DNA from: Truepera sp.
GTDB lineage: Bacteria > Deinococcota > Deinococci > Deinococcales > Trueperaceae
Reading direction: 5' to 3'
NCBI GenBank assembly: GCA_018333775.1
Contig: JAGXSO010000026.1
Location: 1 to 13,053, forward strand
Length of the DNA: 13,053 nucleotides
The translations under genes were made by a program, and so were the position numbers. Positions 1 to 7,205 of this stretch are shown here, piece by piece. How positions within the stretch are numbered: the first letter of the stretch is position 1; each line of letters starts with the position of its first letter. Under the pieces are notes generated by a model that saw only the letters and a program-made list of their open reading frames with translations, was not told where the DNA came from and searched no databases.

Positions 1-476
1 TACTCTTTGAGCTGTGCGTACTCACCGGCAAAATACAACAGCGGCCGGTCGTTCTGCCAGGCCAAGTATTCGACCTGACCGACAAACAGGGTGTGGTCGC
101 CGACGGCATGGCGCTCAGTGATGCGGCAGATGAGGTGGGCCAGCGCCCCTGCCAAGAGCGGAAAGCCCTCTTTGGTAACGAACTGAGCGCGGCCTTCGGC
201 CGGGCGCCCGGCAAAGCGATTGCTGTCGTGGATTTGGCGCTCATTCAGCACACTGACCCCGTAGTGGGTGCTGCTTAATAGGAACTGGTGGGCTCGAGCC
301 TGGTTGTCGATGGAGATTACCACCAAGGGAGGCTCGAGCGACACCGACATGAAGGCGTTGACGGTGATGCCGTGGACCTCGCCATCGTGCGGGATGGTGA
401 CGACGGTGATGCCGGTAGCAAAACGGCCTAGCGCGTTGCGGAACTGGCGGGGATCGATCTCAGCGGGGGCGTGCAT
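1..476 (-). CDS. Flavin reductase-like domain protein (C-terminus cut by window edge)
   Basis: Reading leftwards from an ATG at 476 gives 158 codons open to the window edge. The protein looks like a flavin reductase-domain protein (the HpaC/DIM6-NtaB-like FMN-binding split barrel), which reduces FMN or FAD with NAD(P)H, often for a partner monooxygenase. Seen: the opening FRNALGRFATGITVVT at residues 12-27, NAFMSVSLEPPLVVISI at 40-56, SVLNERQ near 75-81, and the closing GDHTLFVGQVEYL then PLLYFAGEY at about 126-153. These lie in the family order, and 158 residues is close to a full-length domain, so only a few residues should be missing. An in-frame stop lies about 13 codons upstream and no other start is available. 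It is divergent from hutU with 68 nt between the starts. Its partner oxygenase is not in the window, so substrate and cofactor preference are unknown. Confidence 0.88.
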   Translation of the reverse strand, partial: MHAPAEIDPRQFRNALGRFATGITVVTIPHDGEVHGITVNAFMSVSLEPPLVVISIDNQARAHQFLLSSTHYGVSVLNERQIHDSNRFAGRPAEGRAQFVTKEGFPLLAGALAHLICRITERHAVGDHTLFVGQVEYLAWQNDRPLLYFAGEYAQLKE

Positions 477-483
477 GACTGGC

Positions 484-489
484 AGGATA
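484..489 (-). promoter_or_regulatory. Candidate -10 hexamer of the flavin reductase gene
   Basis: On the minus strand TATCCT (TANNNT) ends 7 nt before the ATG at 476. No Shine-Dalgarno lies between them and no clear -35 is visible. If used, the transcript would be leaderless or nearly so. Confidence 0.35.
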
Positions 490-533
490 AGCCGCAGCAG
501 ACTCGGTTGTGGCGGTTAAGGCGACAAGGCGGG

Positions 534-539
534 TAAGAT
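534..539 (+). promoter_or_regulatory. Candidate leaderless -10 hexamer of hutU
   Basis: TAAGAT (TANNNT) is followed by 5 nt and then the ATG of hutU at 545. The only purine-rich stretch upstream (AAGG near 525) is too far away to act as a ribosome site. No convincing -35 is visible. The spacing matches the other unit-heading genes here. Confidence 0.42.
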
Positions 540-544
540 ATAGC

Positions 545-2197
545 ATGACCCTTACCCCCCCTCTGCGCGCCCCGCGCGGCGCAACGCGCACCGCCAAGGG
601 CTGGATTCAGGAGGCCGCCAAGCGGATGCTCTTAAACAACCTCGATCCCGAGGTGGCCGAACGGCCCGAGGAGCTTATCGTCTACGGCGGGCGGGGCAAG
701 GCGGCACGCTCGTGGCCGGAGCTTACGCGCCTGCTAGCTACGCTCGAGCGCCTGGAGAACGACCAGACGCTGTTGGTCCAGTCCGGCAAGGCGGTCGGCG
801 TGTTCAAGACCTTCCCGCTGGCGCCGCGGGTGATTATCGCCAACAGCAACTTGGTGCCGGCCTGGGCCACCTGGGCTGAGTTCGACCGGCTCGAGCAGCT
901 GGGACTGCTGATGTACGGCCAGATGACGGCCGGTTCGTGGATCTACATCGGCACGCAAGGGATCTTGCAAGGCACCTTTGAGACCTTTGCAGCGGCGGCT
1001 AATAAGCACTTTGGCGGGAGCCTCAAGGGGACGCTGACGGTCACTGCGGGCTTAGGCGGGATGGGCGGCGCGCAACCTTTGGCTGTGACCTTAAACGGCG
1101 GTGTGATCATCGCCATCGAGGTAGACCGGCAGCGGATCGAACGCCGCATAACCACCCGTTACCTGGATACCTGGACCGCTAGCCTTGATGATGCGTTGAG
1201 AGAGGCCGCCGCCGCGCAGCAGGCCGGGCGGCCTTTATCCATTGGGCTGCTCGGCAACGCCGCCGAGGTCGTTCCTGAACTGGTCCGGCGGGGCGTGACC
1301 CCGCAGCTTGTCACCGATCAGACCAGCGCCCACGACCCGATGTACGGCTACGTTCCGCCGCTCCGGGCCGACGAAGACGCCGCCACAGCCCGCCAGGCCG
1401 ATCCGCTGGCTTACCGAAAGCGCGTGCTGGAAGCCATGGCGGCGCACTGCGCGGCCATCGTCGAACTCCAACGGTGCGGCGCCATCGCCTTCGACTACGG
1501 CAACAACCTCCGCGCCTTCGCCAAGGAGGGGGGCTTTGCGGACGCTTTTAGCTACCCCGGCTTCGTCCCGGCCTTTATCCGCGACCAGTTCTGCCAGGGG
1601 CGAGGGCCGTTCCGGTGGGTGGCGCTGTCGGGCGACCCAGCGGACATCTACCGGACCGATCAGGCCATCCTGGAGCTGTTTCCAGATAACAAGGGATTAA
1701 AGCGCTGGTTAACCGAGGGGGTCAAGACCTTTGCCTTCCAGGGGCTGCCGGCGCGGATCTGCTGGCTCGGCTATGGCGAGCGTGACCGGGCAGGGCTGCT
1801 GTTTAACGAGCTGGTGCGCACAGGTCACTTGAAAGCCCCGGTAGTGATCGGCCGCGATCACCTGGATGCGGGCTCAGTGGCCAGCCCTTACCGCGAGACC
1901 GAGGCCATGCTGGATAGCTCAGATGCGATAGCTGACTGGCCGCTCTTGAACTTCGCCTTAAACGCCGTCTCGGGTGCGGGCTGGGTGTCGTTCCACCACG
2001 GCGGCGGGGTGGGCATGGGTTACAGCCTGCACGCCGGGCAGGTGACGGTGGCCGACGGTAGCGCAGAAGCGGACGAGCGCCTGGCCCGCGTGCTGCTAAA
2101 CGATCCCGGCACCGGGGTGATGCGCCACGCCGATGCCGGGTATGCCCTAGCCCAGCAGGTAGCGCGTGAGCGAGGGCTGGACCTGCCGGGTGAATAG
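545..2197 (+). CDS. hutU: Urocanate hydratase
   Basis: Second step of histidine degradation: NAD+-dependent hydration of urocanate to 4-imidazolone-5-propionate in the cytoplasm. From the ATG at 545 the product has 550 residues, the usual size. Seen: the opening LRAPRG...[22 protein letters not shown] that begins urocanases; [24 protein letters not shown]; the [21 protein letters not shown] block near 123-143; the NAD-binding GGMGGAQ at 171-177; [11 protein letters not shown] near 316-326; [13 protein letters not shown] at 401-413, whose Cys406 matches the conserved active-site cysteine; and the terminal [19 protein letters not shown] block. An in-frame ATG at 509 would add 12 residues unlike the family, so 545 is preferred. 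It overlaps hutI by 8 nt, implying co-transcription and coupled translation. Confidence 0.97.
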   Translation: MTLTPPLRAPRGATRTAKGWIQEAAKRMLLNNLDPEVAERPEELIVYGGRGKAARSWPELTRLLATLERLENDQTLLVQSGKAVGVFKTFPLAPRVIIANSNLVPAWATWAEFDRLEQLGLLMYGQMTAGSWIYIGTQGILQGTFETFAAAANKHFGGSLKGTLTVTAGLGGMGGAQPLAVTLNGGVIIAIEVDRQRIERRITTRYLDTWTASLDDALREAAAAQQAGRPLSIGLLGNAAEVVPELVRRGVTPQLVTDQTSAHDPMYGYVPPLRADEDAATARQADPLAYRKRVLEAMAAHCAAIVELQRCGAIAFDYGNNLRAFAKEGGFADAFSYPGFVPAFIRDQFCQGRGPFRWVALSGDPADIYRTDQAILELFPDNKGLKRWLTEGVKTFAFQGLPARICWLGYGERDRAGLLFNELVRTGHLKAPVVIGRDHLDAGSVASPYRETEAMLDSSDAIADWPLLNFALNAVSGAGWVSFHHGGGVGMGYSLHAGQVTVADGSAEADERLARVLLNDPGTGVMRHADAGYALAQQVARERGLDLPGE

Positions 2198-3380
2198 CGT
2201 CTTTACCGGCATCAGCGAGCTTTATACCCCGTTGGAGCGGCTTACTCGCGCCGCGCTGGTGGTCAGCGAGGGAGAGATAGTCTGGCTGGGCCCTGAGTCG
2301 GCGCTACCTGAGAGCTATCGCGGCTGGCCCGTTACCGACCTGGGCGGGCGCGGGGTGCTGCCCGGCCTGGTCGATAGCCACACCCACCTGGTGTGGGCCG
2401 GCGACCGGCTGGAAGAGTACTTAAGGCGCGCACGCGGCGAGTCTTACGAGGCGATACTGCTAGCCGGTGGCGGGATTCATCAGACGGTAGAGGCTACCCA
2501 GCGGGCCTCTGAAGATGAGCTGTACGAGTTGGCACAGGCTCGAGCCCAGGTGCTCTTACAGGGCGGCGTGACCGCGCTCGAGATCAAATCCGGCTACGGC
2601 CTCAAGCTCGAGCAAGAACTCAAGATGCTTCGGGTGATTAAGCGCTTGCGCCAGACAGGGCCGCAGCGGATTGCCGCCACACTGCTGGCGCACGTCGTTC
2701 CCGGCGGCATCAAGCGCGACGCCTACCTGGAGATGATCACCACCGAACTCATACCCGAAGTAGCCAACACCGGCCTGGCCGACGCCGTGGACGTGTTCAT
2801 CGACCAGGGGGCGTTTACCGTTGCGGAGGCTGGGCGAGTGTTCGAGGCTGCCCGCTGGCACGGCCTGGCGATCAAGGGCCACGCCGAGCAGTTAACCCAC
2901 ACCGGGGCGACGCGGCTGATCTGTGAGTTGGGCGGCCTCTCTGCTGACCACCTCGAGCAGGCCACCGAGCACGATTGGCAGGCCCTGGCCGCCTCGGGCA
3001 CCGTCGGCACGCTGCTGCCGGGGGCGGCGCTGCTGCTGCGTAAACCCTTCCCTGAGGCTCGAGCCATGTGGGACTTAGGGGTTAAGGTGGCGGTAGCAAC
3101 CGACCACAACCCGGGCTCGAGCCCCCTGTTTAGCCTGCTCTTGGCCTTGCAGTTGACCGTGGCGCTGGGCGGGCTGTCGGTGGAGGAGGCGCTGCTCGCC
3201 GGGACGCGCCATGCTGCTGACGCACTGGGCCAGGTGAGCTGGGGACGGCTGACTCCGGGCGCGGTGGCGGACTTCGTAGTGGTCGACGGGTCTCAGGCAC
3301 TAGCCCCGTTCTACTACTGGGGCCATGCGCCGATCTTTGCCGTCTATGTGGCCGGGCGCCCGGTGATGGCCGCGCGCTAA
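2190..3380 (+). CDS. hutI: Imidazolonepropionase
   Basis: Third step of histidine degradation: opens the imidazolone ring of imidazolonepropionate to N-formimidoyl-L-glutamate. It is a metal-dependent amidohydrolase. With the GTG at 2190 the product is 396 residues. Seen: [19 protein letters not shown] with metal-ligand pair His64/His66; [20 protein letters not shown] (128-138); LLAHVVPGG (165-173); IKGHAEQ with His231; SADHLE (251-256); and [11 protein letters not shown] with Asp305. All ligands of the family are present. Start choice: 2190 makes an 8-nt overlap with hutU (GTGAATAG), the same overlap form as two junctions in the ATPase operon, and drops eight residues that look like read-through of the hutU end. 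An in-frame GTG at 2166 is the alternative. The stop TAA overlaps the end of hutG by 4 nt on the other strand. Confidence 0.96.
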   Translation: MNSVFTGISELYTPLERLTRAALVVSEGEIVWLGPESALPESYRGWPVTDLGGRGVLPGLVDSHTHLVWAGDRLEEYLRRARGESYEAILLAGGGIHQTVEATQRASEDELYELAQARAQVLLQGGVTALEIKSGYGLKLEQELKMLRVIKRLRQTGPQRIAATLLAHVVPGGIKRDAYLEMITTELIPEVANTGLADAVDVFIDQGAFTVAEAGRVFEAARWHGLAIKGHAEQLTHTGATRLICELGGLSADHLEQATEHDWQALAASGTVGTLLPGAALLLRKPFPEARAMWDLGVKVAVATDHNPGSSPLFSLLLALQLTVALGGLSVEEALLAGTRHAADALGQVSWGRLTPGAVADFVVVDGSQALAPFYYWGHAPIFAVYVAGRPVMAAR

Positions 3381-4300
3381 CGCCCGTCGGACCAGATAAC
3401 AAGCGTTTCAGCCAGTAACCGCGCCGCCACTAACGCCGTCAGACCGCTGGGGTCGAGGTTGGGCGCAACTTCGGTTAAGTCGCAACCGATCACCTCATTG
3501 CGCCTGAAGGTGGCGCTTAGGATGGCAACGGCCTCGGCGTAGCTCAAACCGTCCACCTCCGGGCTGCTGGTGCCGGGGGCCAGGCTGGGTGTCAGCACGT
3601 CGATATCGAAGCTCAGGTAGACCTGCCGGTCCTGGGGGAGCAGGGCGATGACCCCTTCGAGGTCTTGCTGAATGCGCCGCGCCGTAACCAGGGTATGGCC
3701 GCGCTTTTGCGCTGCCTGCCACGCCTCGGGGTCGGTGCGCAGCCCGCGCAAGCCCAGCACGGTGATGTGCTTGAGGCCGGGCATCTCTTCAACAGCACGC
3801 CGGAAAGGGCTGGAGTTGGCGTAGCGGGTGGCGTTGCGGCTGTCGCTGAAGTCGAGATGGGCGTCAAACTGCACCACGTGCAGCGCGGCGGTCTCCTGGT
3901 AGGCCAGCAGCACGGGGTAGCTGACCGAGTGGTCACCTCCCACAAAGACCGGCAGCCGGACGCGCTTTCTCAGCTCCCGAGCGGCCTCGGTGATGCGGTG
4001 GAAGGACTCGGCATACTCTAGTTGGGCCGGATCGACATCGCCGGCATCGACCAGCGATACGCCCTGCAAGCGATAGCGCTCACTCTCAAGGTCGAAGTAA
4101 CCATTAGGGCCGGGAGCGTAGCGTCCGGAAGCCTCGCGCAGCGCACCCGGAGCGAACCGGGCACCGGGTCGGAAGCCGACCGCAAAGTCGTAGGGGAGAC
4201 CCAATAGGCCGACATCAGCTTGCCACTCCTGGCTGAGCGGTTGGTAAGGAGCCTTAAAAAAGGTAGCCGGGCCGGTGAAGGGGAGTTCGCCGTGGCGCAC
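3377..4300 (-). CDS. hutG: Formimidoylglutamase-type ureohydrolase (arginase/agmatinase family)
   Basis: A binuclear-metal ureohydrolase of 307 residues. Its place in a hut cluster suggests N-formimidoyl-L-glutamate to L-glutamate plus formamide, the last pathway step. Seen: LGLPYDFAVGFRPGARFAPGALREAS (33-58), GGDHSVSYP with His124, FDAHLDF with Asp146/His148/Asp150, SFDIDVLTPSLAPGTSSPEVDG with Asp232/Asp234, and a late GCDLTEVAPNLDPSG segment. This is the full ligand set of the arginase fold. The start is GTG (4300) and no other start codon lies nearby. GAGG ends 1 nt before it, too close for a normal ribosome site. It is convergent with hutI, and its upstream side faces the R-M island. Sequence alone does not exclude agmatinase or another guanidino-hydrolase; the assignment rests on context. 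Confidence 0.85.
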   Translation of the reverse strand: MRHGELPFTGPATFFKAPYQPLSQEWQADVGLLGLPYDFAVGFRPGARFAPGALREASGRYAPGPNGYFDLESERYRLQGVSLVDAGDVDPAQLEYAESFHRITEAARELRKRVRLPVFVGGDHSVSYPVLLAYQETAALHVVQFDAHLDFSDSRNATRYANSSPFRRAVEEMPGLKHITVLGLRGLRTDPEAWQAAQKRGHTLVTARRIQQDLEGVIALLPQDRQVYLSFDIDVLTPSLAPGTSSPEVDGLSYAEAVAILSATFRRNEVIGCDLTEVAPNLDPSGLTALVAARLLAETLVIWSDGR

Positions 4301-4305
4301 GCCTC

Positions 4306-4311
4306 AGTCTA
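4306..4311 (-). promoter_or_regulatory. Candidate leaderless -10 hexamer of hutG
   Basis: On the minus strand TAGACT (TANNNT) is followed by GAGGC and then the GTG of hutG. A start at that G would make a leaderless message. The hexamer overlaps the proximal copy of an 8-bp tandem repeat. No good -35 is visible. Confidence 0.38.
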
Positions 4312-4322
4312 CACGTCTACAC
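4307..4322 (-). repeat. 8-bp tandem repeat in front of hutG
   Basis: GTCTACAC occurs twice with no gap on the plus strand (GTGTAGAC twice on the gene strand), ending 6 nt before the hutG start. It may duplicate a -10 element or form a pair of regulator half-sites. hutH has a comparable tandem repeat in the same position. Confidence 0.6.
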
Positions 4323-4435
4323 AAAGGGGTGGAAGTTGATGTACTGTATCGATGTAGTCCGGTACGGCTGTTCGGTGCTTCGAGTCTGATGGCCTCCCGT
4401 ACCGAGTTAAGAAAAGGGGGAGGTTCTGGGTGAAT

Positions 4436-4454
4436 ACAGTTTGCGTTGAGAATC
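4436..4454 (+). repeat. Left copy of imperfect direct repeat flanking the R-M island
   Basis: ACAGTTTGCGTTGAGAATC matches ACAGTTTGTGTTGTGCATC at 7206-7224 in 16 of 19 positions, in the same orientation. The pair brackets the whole methyltransferase-endonuclease module. It may be an old target duplication or recombination junction; chance similarity is not excluded. Confidence 0.45.
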
Positions 4455-4467
4455 AAGCTCAGGTATT

Positions 4468-4489
4468 GCGGTGTAATAGATTATACCGC
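4468..4489. promoter_or_regulatory. Operator-like near-palindrome upstream of the methyltransferase
   Basis: Arms GCGGTGTAAT and ATTATACCGC are reverse complements with one G/T difference, separated by AG. The element covers A+T-rich hexamers that could be the -10 (TAGATT 4477-4482, TTATAC 4481-4486) and lies 47 bp before the methyltransferase ATG. A dimeric repressor, perhaps the methyltransferase itself, could bind it. No separate controller (C) gene is seen in the module. Confidence 0.45.
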
Positions 4490-4536
4490 GCCAGCGGCAT
4501 AATTACTAGCTAGGGCGCAATCAGGGAGACACGGCA

Positions 4537-6021
4537 ATGCTATCAGCCGTTGAAAAAAATCGGCGGCAGATCTCCAAGAACACTGAGGCGAAGAAGAAAT
4601 CGCAACTCGGGCAGTTCCTTACACCTCAACGCATCGCCGTTTTCATGGCCTCTCTCTTTTCTGACAAGGGCGGTCATTGCCGCCTGTTGGACGCCGGGGC
4701 GGGCATAGGGTCTCTTTCGGCTGCGTTCCTGGAGCGATGGGACTCTGGAAATCTGCCCTTTAATAGTGTCGATCTGGTTGCCTTCGAGATAGATCCGGCG
4801 CTGCACCCGCACCTTTGGCAAACATTCCGGCAATATTCGTTTCGAGATAATCTCCGTGTACAGATTCGAGGGGACGACTTTATTCATGCAAGCGTGGGCT
4901 CTCTGACTGGGGACTTGTTTTCGCATTCGATTCTCCAGTACACCCATGCCATTCTCAATCCGCCCTACAAGAAGCTGAACAGTTTTTCAGCACACAGATT
5001 AGCATTGCGTCGTGTCGGCATCGAAACGGTGAATCTGTACTCGGCCTTTGTCGCTTTGGCCCTCGCTCAAATGGTACCGGGCGGCCAGATTGTGGCGATC
5101 ATCCCGCGCAGCTTCTGCAATGGGCCGTACTACCGCCCATTCCGTGACTTCGTCCTAGAACGGGCTGCCATTCGCCACATACACCTGTTCGAGTCGCGCA
5201 GCAAGGCATTCAAGGATGACGACGTGCTGCAGGAAAATATCATCATCCTACTGGAGTGCGGCGGTCGCCAGGGGTCGGTGACGGTTTCGACTTCGAGCGA
5301 TGACACTTTTTCCGATCTTGTTCAGCACGAACATCCCTTCGAGCGGATCGTGCTCCCGGATGATCCGGAGCGGTTCATCCATGTGCCTACGTCGCCCGAG
5401 CAGAACGCCATCGAGCTATCACCAGCGATCCGCTACACGTTAGTCGATCTTGGCATCAAGGTTTCGACTGGGCCAGTCGTCGATTTTCGGTTGAGGAGGC
5501 ACCTGCGCAACATGCCGGAGCCCGGCACAGTTCCCTTGCTTTATCCGGGGCACTTCATCAGCCAGGCTGCCACATGGCCCATTGAGGGCATGAGGAAGCC
5601 CAACGCCATCCTGTGCAACGCCGGCACCGAGAAATGGCTGTATCCCACTGGCTTCTATTGCGTGGTGCGGCGTTTCTCGTCGAAGGAAGAAAAGCGCCGG
5701 ATCGTCGCGAGCGTGGTTGATCCGCGCACATTCGGCGATGCGCCGATGCTGGGCTTTGAGAACCACCTGAACGTCTTCCACGACGACAAGCGCGGCCTGC
5801 CCGAGCCTCTGGCCCGAGGGTTGGCCGTGTTCTTGAACACAACCGCCGTAGATGAGTATTTCCGGCGCTTCAACGGCCATACGCAGGTCAATGCAACCGA
5901 CCTCAGGCTGATGAAGTACCCAAGCCGTGACACGCTGATCCAGCTTGGCATGTGGGCCATGCGACAAGTGGCGCTTACGCAAGAACAGATCGACGCCAAG
6001 CTGGGAATCCTGATCAAATGA
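4537..6021 (+). CDS. Type II N6-adenine DNA methyltransferase, BsuBI/PstI type
   Basis: Transfers a methyl group from S-adenosylmethionine to adenine N6 in a short DNA site, protecting it from the partner nuclease. The product has 494 residues, like M.BsuBI and M.PstI (about 500). Motif order is gamma class: an N-terminal motif X-like KKKSQLGQFLTP (about 19-30), then motif I LLDAGAGIG (50-58), an acidic motif II EIDP near 84-87, GDDF (112-115), and the catalytic NPPY (141-144). The C-terminal half would be the target-recognition region. The start ATG is preceded by AGGGAG with 8-nt spacing, a proper ribosome site, unlike the neighbouring hut genes. Its stop overlaps the nuclease start (ATGA). 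The partner family suggests CTGCAG as the site, but that is inference. The gene contains a CTGCAG itself (5227-5232). It appears intact, so it may persist as a solitary methyltransferase. Confidence 0.93.
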   Translation: MLSAVEKNRRQISKNTEAKKKSQLGQFLTPQRIAVFMASLFSDKGGHCRLLDAGAGIGSLSAAFLERWDSGNLPFNSVDLVAFEIDPALHPHLWQTFRQYSFRDNLRVQIRGDDFIHASVGSLTGDLFSHSILQYTHAILNPPYKKLNSFSAHRLALRRVGIETVNLYSAFVALALAQMVPGGQIVAIIPRSFCNGPYYRPFRDFVLERAAIRHIHLFESRSKAFKDDDVLQENIIILLECGGRQGSVTVSTSSDDTFSDLVQHEHPFERIVLPDDPERFIHVPTSPEQNAIELSPAIRYTLVDLGIKVSTGPVVDFRLRRHLRNMPEPGTVPLLYPGHFISQAATWPIEGMRKPNAILCNAGTEKWLYPTGFYCVVRRFSSKEEKRRIVASVVDPRTFGDAPMLGFENHLNVFHDDKRGLPEPLARGLAVFLNTTAVDEYFRRFNGHTQVNATDLRLMKYPSRDTLIQLGMWAMRQVALTQEQIDAKLGILIK

Positions 6022-7013
6022 CGAACGATAAGAACGACCATATTGAGGCCGCGCTGCAAATCCTCGCATCCTTGGGCCTTCCGCGCGCCCAGCAGAATGA
6101 GCGTTCCGCCCTTTGCCTATTGGCCTTGCTGAACTTGACGCCCGGTACGCCGTGGGCGCGGGCCTCGAACCCGCTCATGGGCATTACGCCGATCATGGAT
6201 TGGGCACGGGAGCACTACGACAAGGTCTACGCGCCAAACACTCGCGAAACGGTAAGGAGGCAGACCATGCACCAGTTCGTGGACGCCGGGCTTGCCCTCT
6301 ACAACCCGGACCAGCCAGACCGGCCGGTCAACAGCCCCAAGGCCGTTTATCAGATCGAACCGGCGGCGCTGGCGCTGTTGCGCACCTTCGGTACGCCAAG
6401 GTGGCACGATAACCTGACAGCTTATCTCGCCGAGCGCGAAACGCTGGCCGCCCGTTACACCAAGGAGCGCTAGCAGCACCGAATCCCGGTCGAGATTGCG
6501 CCGGGCAAGAAAATCACCCTCAGCCCAGGCGAGCATAGCGAGCTGATCCGGGCAATTATTGAGGACTTTGCCCCGCGTTTCGCACCGGGTAGCGTGCTGG
6601 TCTATGCCGGGGATACCGGCGACAAGTGGGGCTACTTCGATGCGGCGCTGCTGGCTGAGCTGGGTGTCAAGGTGGACTCCCACGGCAAGATGCCCGATGT
6701 TGTGCTGCACTGCACCGCAAAGAACTGGCTACTATTGGTGGAGTCCGTGACCAGTCACGGGCCGGTCGATGGCAAGCGGCACGCCGAGCTTGCGAAGTTG
6801 TTTGCCGGTTCCAAGGCCGGGCTGGTCTATGTGACCGCTTTTCCGAACCGGGCCGTGATGAGTCGCTACCTTGGCGAAATCGCATGGGAAACCGAGGTGT
6901 GGGTGGCTGATGCGCCTTCGCACCTGATCCACTTCGACGGCGAGCGTTTCCTTGGTCCCTATCAGCAGCGCCCTAACAAGTCGTTCCGGCGGTCGCGCAA
7001 AGCGCGCCTCTGA
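6018..7013 (+). pseudogene. BsuBI/PstI-type restriction endonuclease, interrupted by an in-frame amber codon
   Basis: One continuous frame from the ATG at 6018 (ATGA overlap with the methyltransferase) to the TGA at 7011-7013 is broken only by TAG at 6471-6473, codon 152. The first 151 residues (NERSALCLLALLNLTPGTPW..., then RRQTMHQFVDAGL) look like the N-terminal helix-turn-helix domain of this family. After the stop the same frame gives QHRIPVEIAPGKKITLSPGEHSELI, then the nuclease domain: VLVYAGDTGDKWGYFD, MPDVVLHC (Asp at codon 227), LLVESVTSHGPVD (Glu at codon 242), and KRHAEL...FAGSKAGLVYVTAFPNRAVMSRYLGEIAWETEVWVADAPSHLIHFDGERFLGPY. At about 330 residues in total it fits BsuBI/PstI (about 316-326). 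No indel is needed. CAG to TAG is the simplest cause, as the next codon is CAG. An internal GTG at 6594 could start the second half, but inside the domain. The last 15 or so residues come from the attC-like site. Probably an inactive nuclease. Confidence 0.9.
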
Positions 7014-7028
7014 ACCGGAGCGTTAGGT
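6971..7028. other. attC: Integron attC-like recombination site
   Basis: The 58-bp sequence folds as attC sites do. Outer box CCCTAAC (6971-6977) pairs with GTTAGGT (7022-7028) in 6 of 7 positions. Unpaired spacers follow: AAGTCG (6978-6983) and CCGGAGC (7015-7021). Inner box TTC (6984-6986) pairs with GAA (7012-7014). C6987 is an extrahelical base. Short G-C pairing resumes around 6988-6992/7007-7011, T6993 bulges, and CGCGC/GCGCG closes on an AAA loop (6994-7006). GTTAGGT fits the GTTRRRY core, and CTAACAAGTCGTTC is typical of proteobacterial cassette sites. CCCTAAC departs from RYYYAAC only at its first base. The site overlaps the nuclease 3' end, as is usual for cassettes. No integrase gene is present in the window. 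Confidence 0.75.
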
Positions 7029-7043
7029 CCACTTTAACAAACG

Positions 7044-7187
7044 ATGCCTCTATTCGAACTCTCTTCAACGGCGATTCGCAGCCTTGAGCGCGTAAGCACC
7101 GCAGGCTACGACCATCAGGTTGGTATTGCTGTTCCCCTCCGCACACCCGAGCCGACCGGCTTGCTGTTGCTACAGGAAGACGCCTAG
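7044..7187 (+). CDS. Small open frame after the attC-like site, doubtful
   Basis: ATG to TAG gives 47 residues beginning MPLFELSSTAIRSLERVS. The first ten or so residues resemble the start of larger proteins that open with M-P-L-F/Y-E-L (DUF91-like nuclease-associated proteins), but the rest is not recognised and the length is too short for any of them. It could be a decayed fragment carried with the module, a very small cassette gene, or chance. There is no clear ribosome site. I do not assign a function. Confidence 0.2.
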   Translation: MPLFELSSTAIRSLERVSTAGYDHQVGIAVPLRTPEPTGLLLLQEDA

Positions 7188-7205
7188 CTTGGGGCAGCTG
7201 AGGAC

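Larger units (their letters stand above)
4301..4536. other. Intergenic region between hutG and the R-M methyltransferase
   Basis: 236 bp between divergent genes, with no open frame I would support. Going rightwards it holds the tandem repeat before hutG, an 8-bp perfect inverted repeat with a 29-nt gap (CGGTACGG 4360-4367, CCGTACCG 4397-4404), the left copy of the island-flanking direct repeat (4436-4454), a 22-bp near-palindrome (4468-4489), CTAGCTAG, and the methyltransferase Shine-Dalgarno AGGGAG (4523-4528). The left edge of the foreign DNA probably falls inside this stretch. Confidence 0.6.

Noticed and set aside
268..519. 83-codon plus-strand frame
   Set aside because: It lies opposite the flavin reductase gene, which has clear family motifs, so the plus-strand frame is a shadow.
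1308..1700. 130-codon frame inside hutU
   Set aside because: Low-complexity Ser/Thr/Pro/Arg product from the shifted frame of a G+C-rich gene; hutU explains the sequence.
5440..6069. 209-codon minus-strand frame over the methyltransferase
   Set aside because: No recognisable motifs, and it is fully covered by the methyltransferase coding frame.
6471..6473. TAG reassigned as a sense codon (for example pyrrolysine)
   Set aside because: hutU, hutG and ATPase subunit E all end at TAG in this window, so TAG is an ordinary stop here.
6117..6710. 197-codon minus-strand frame over the nuclease
   Set aside because: Antisense shadow. The plus frame carries family motifs on both sides of the amber codon.
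7034..7044. TTTAACAAACG as the start of a second attC site
   Set aside because: No matching GTTRRRY partner with a foldable interior was found downstream within the normal attC length.
7183..7203. Rho-independent terminator between the island and hutH
   Set aside because: The hairpin has a bulged stem and no T-run on either strand.
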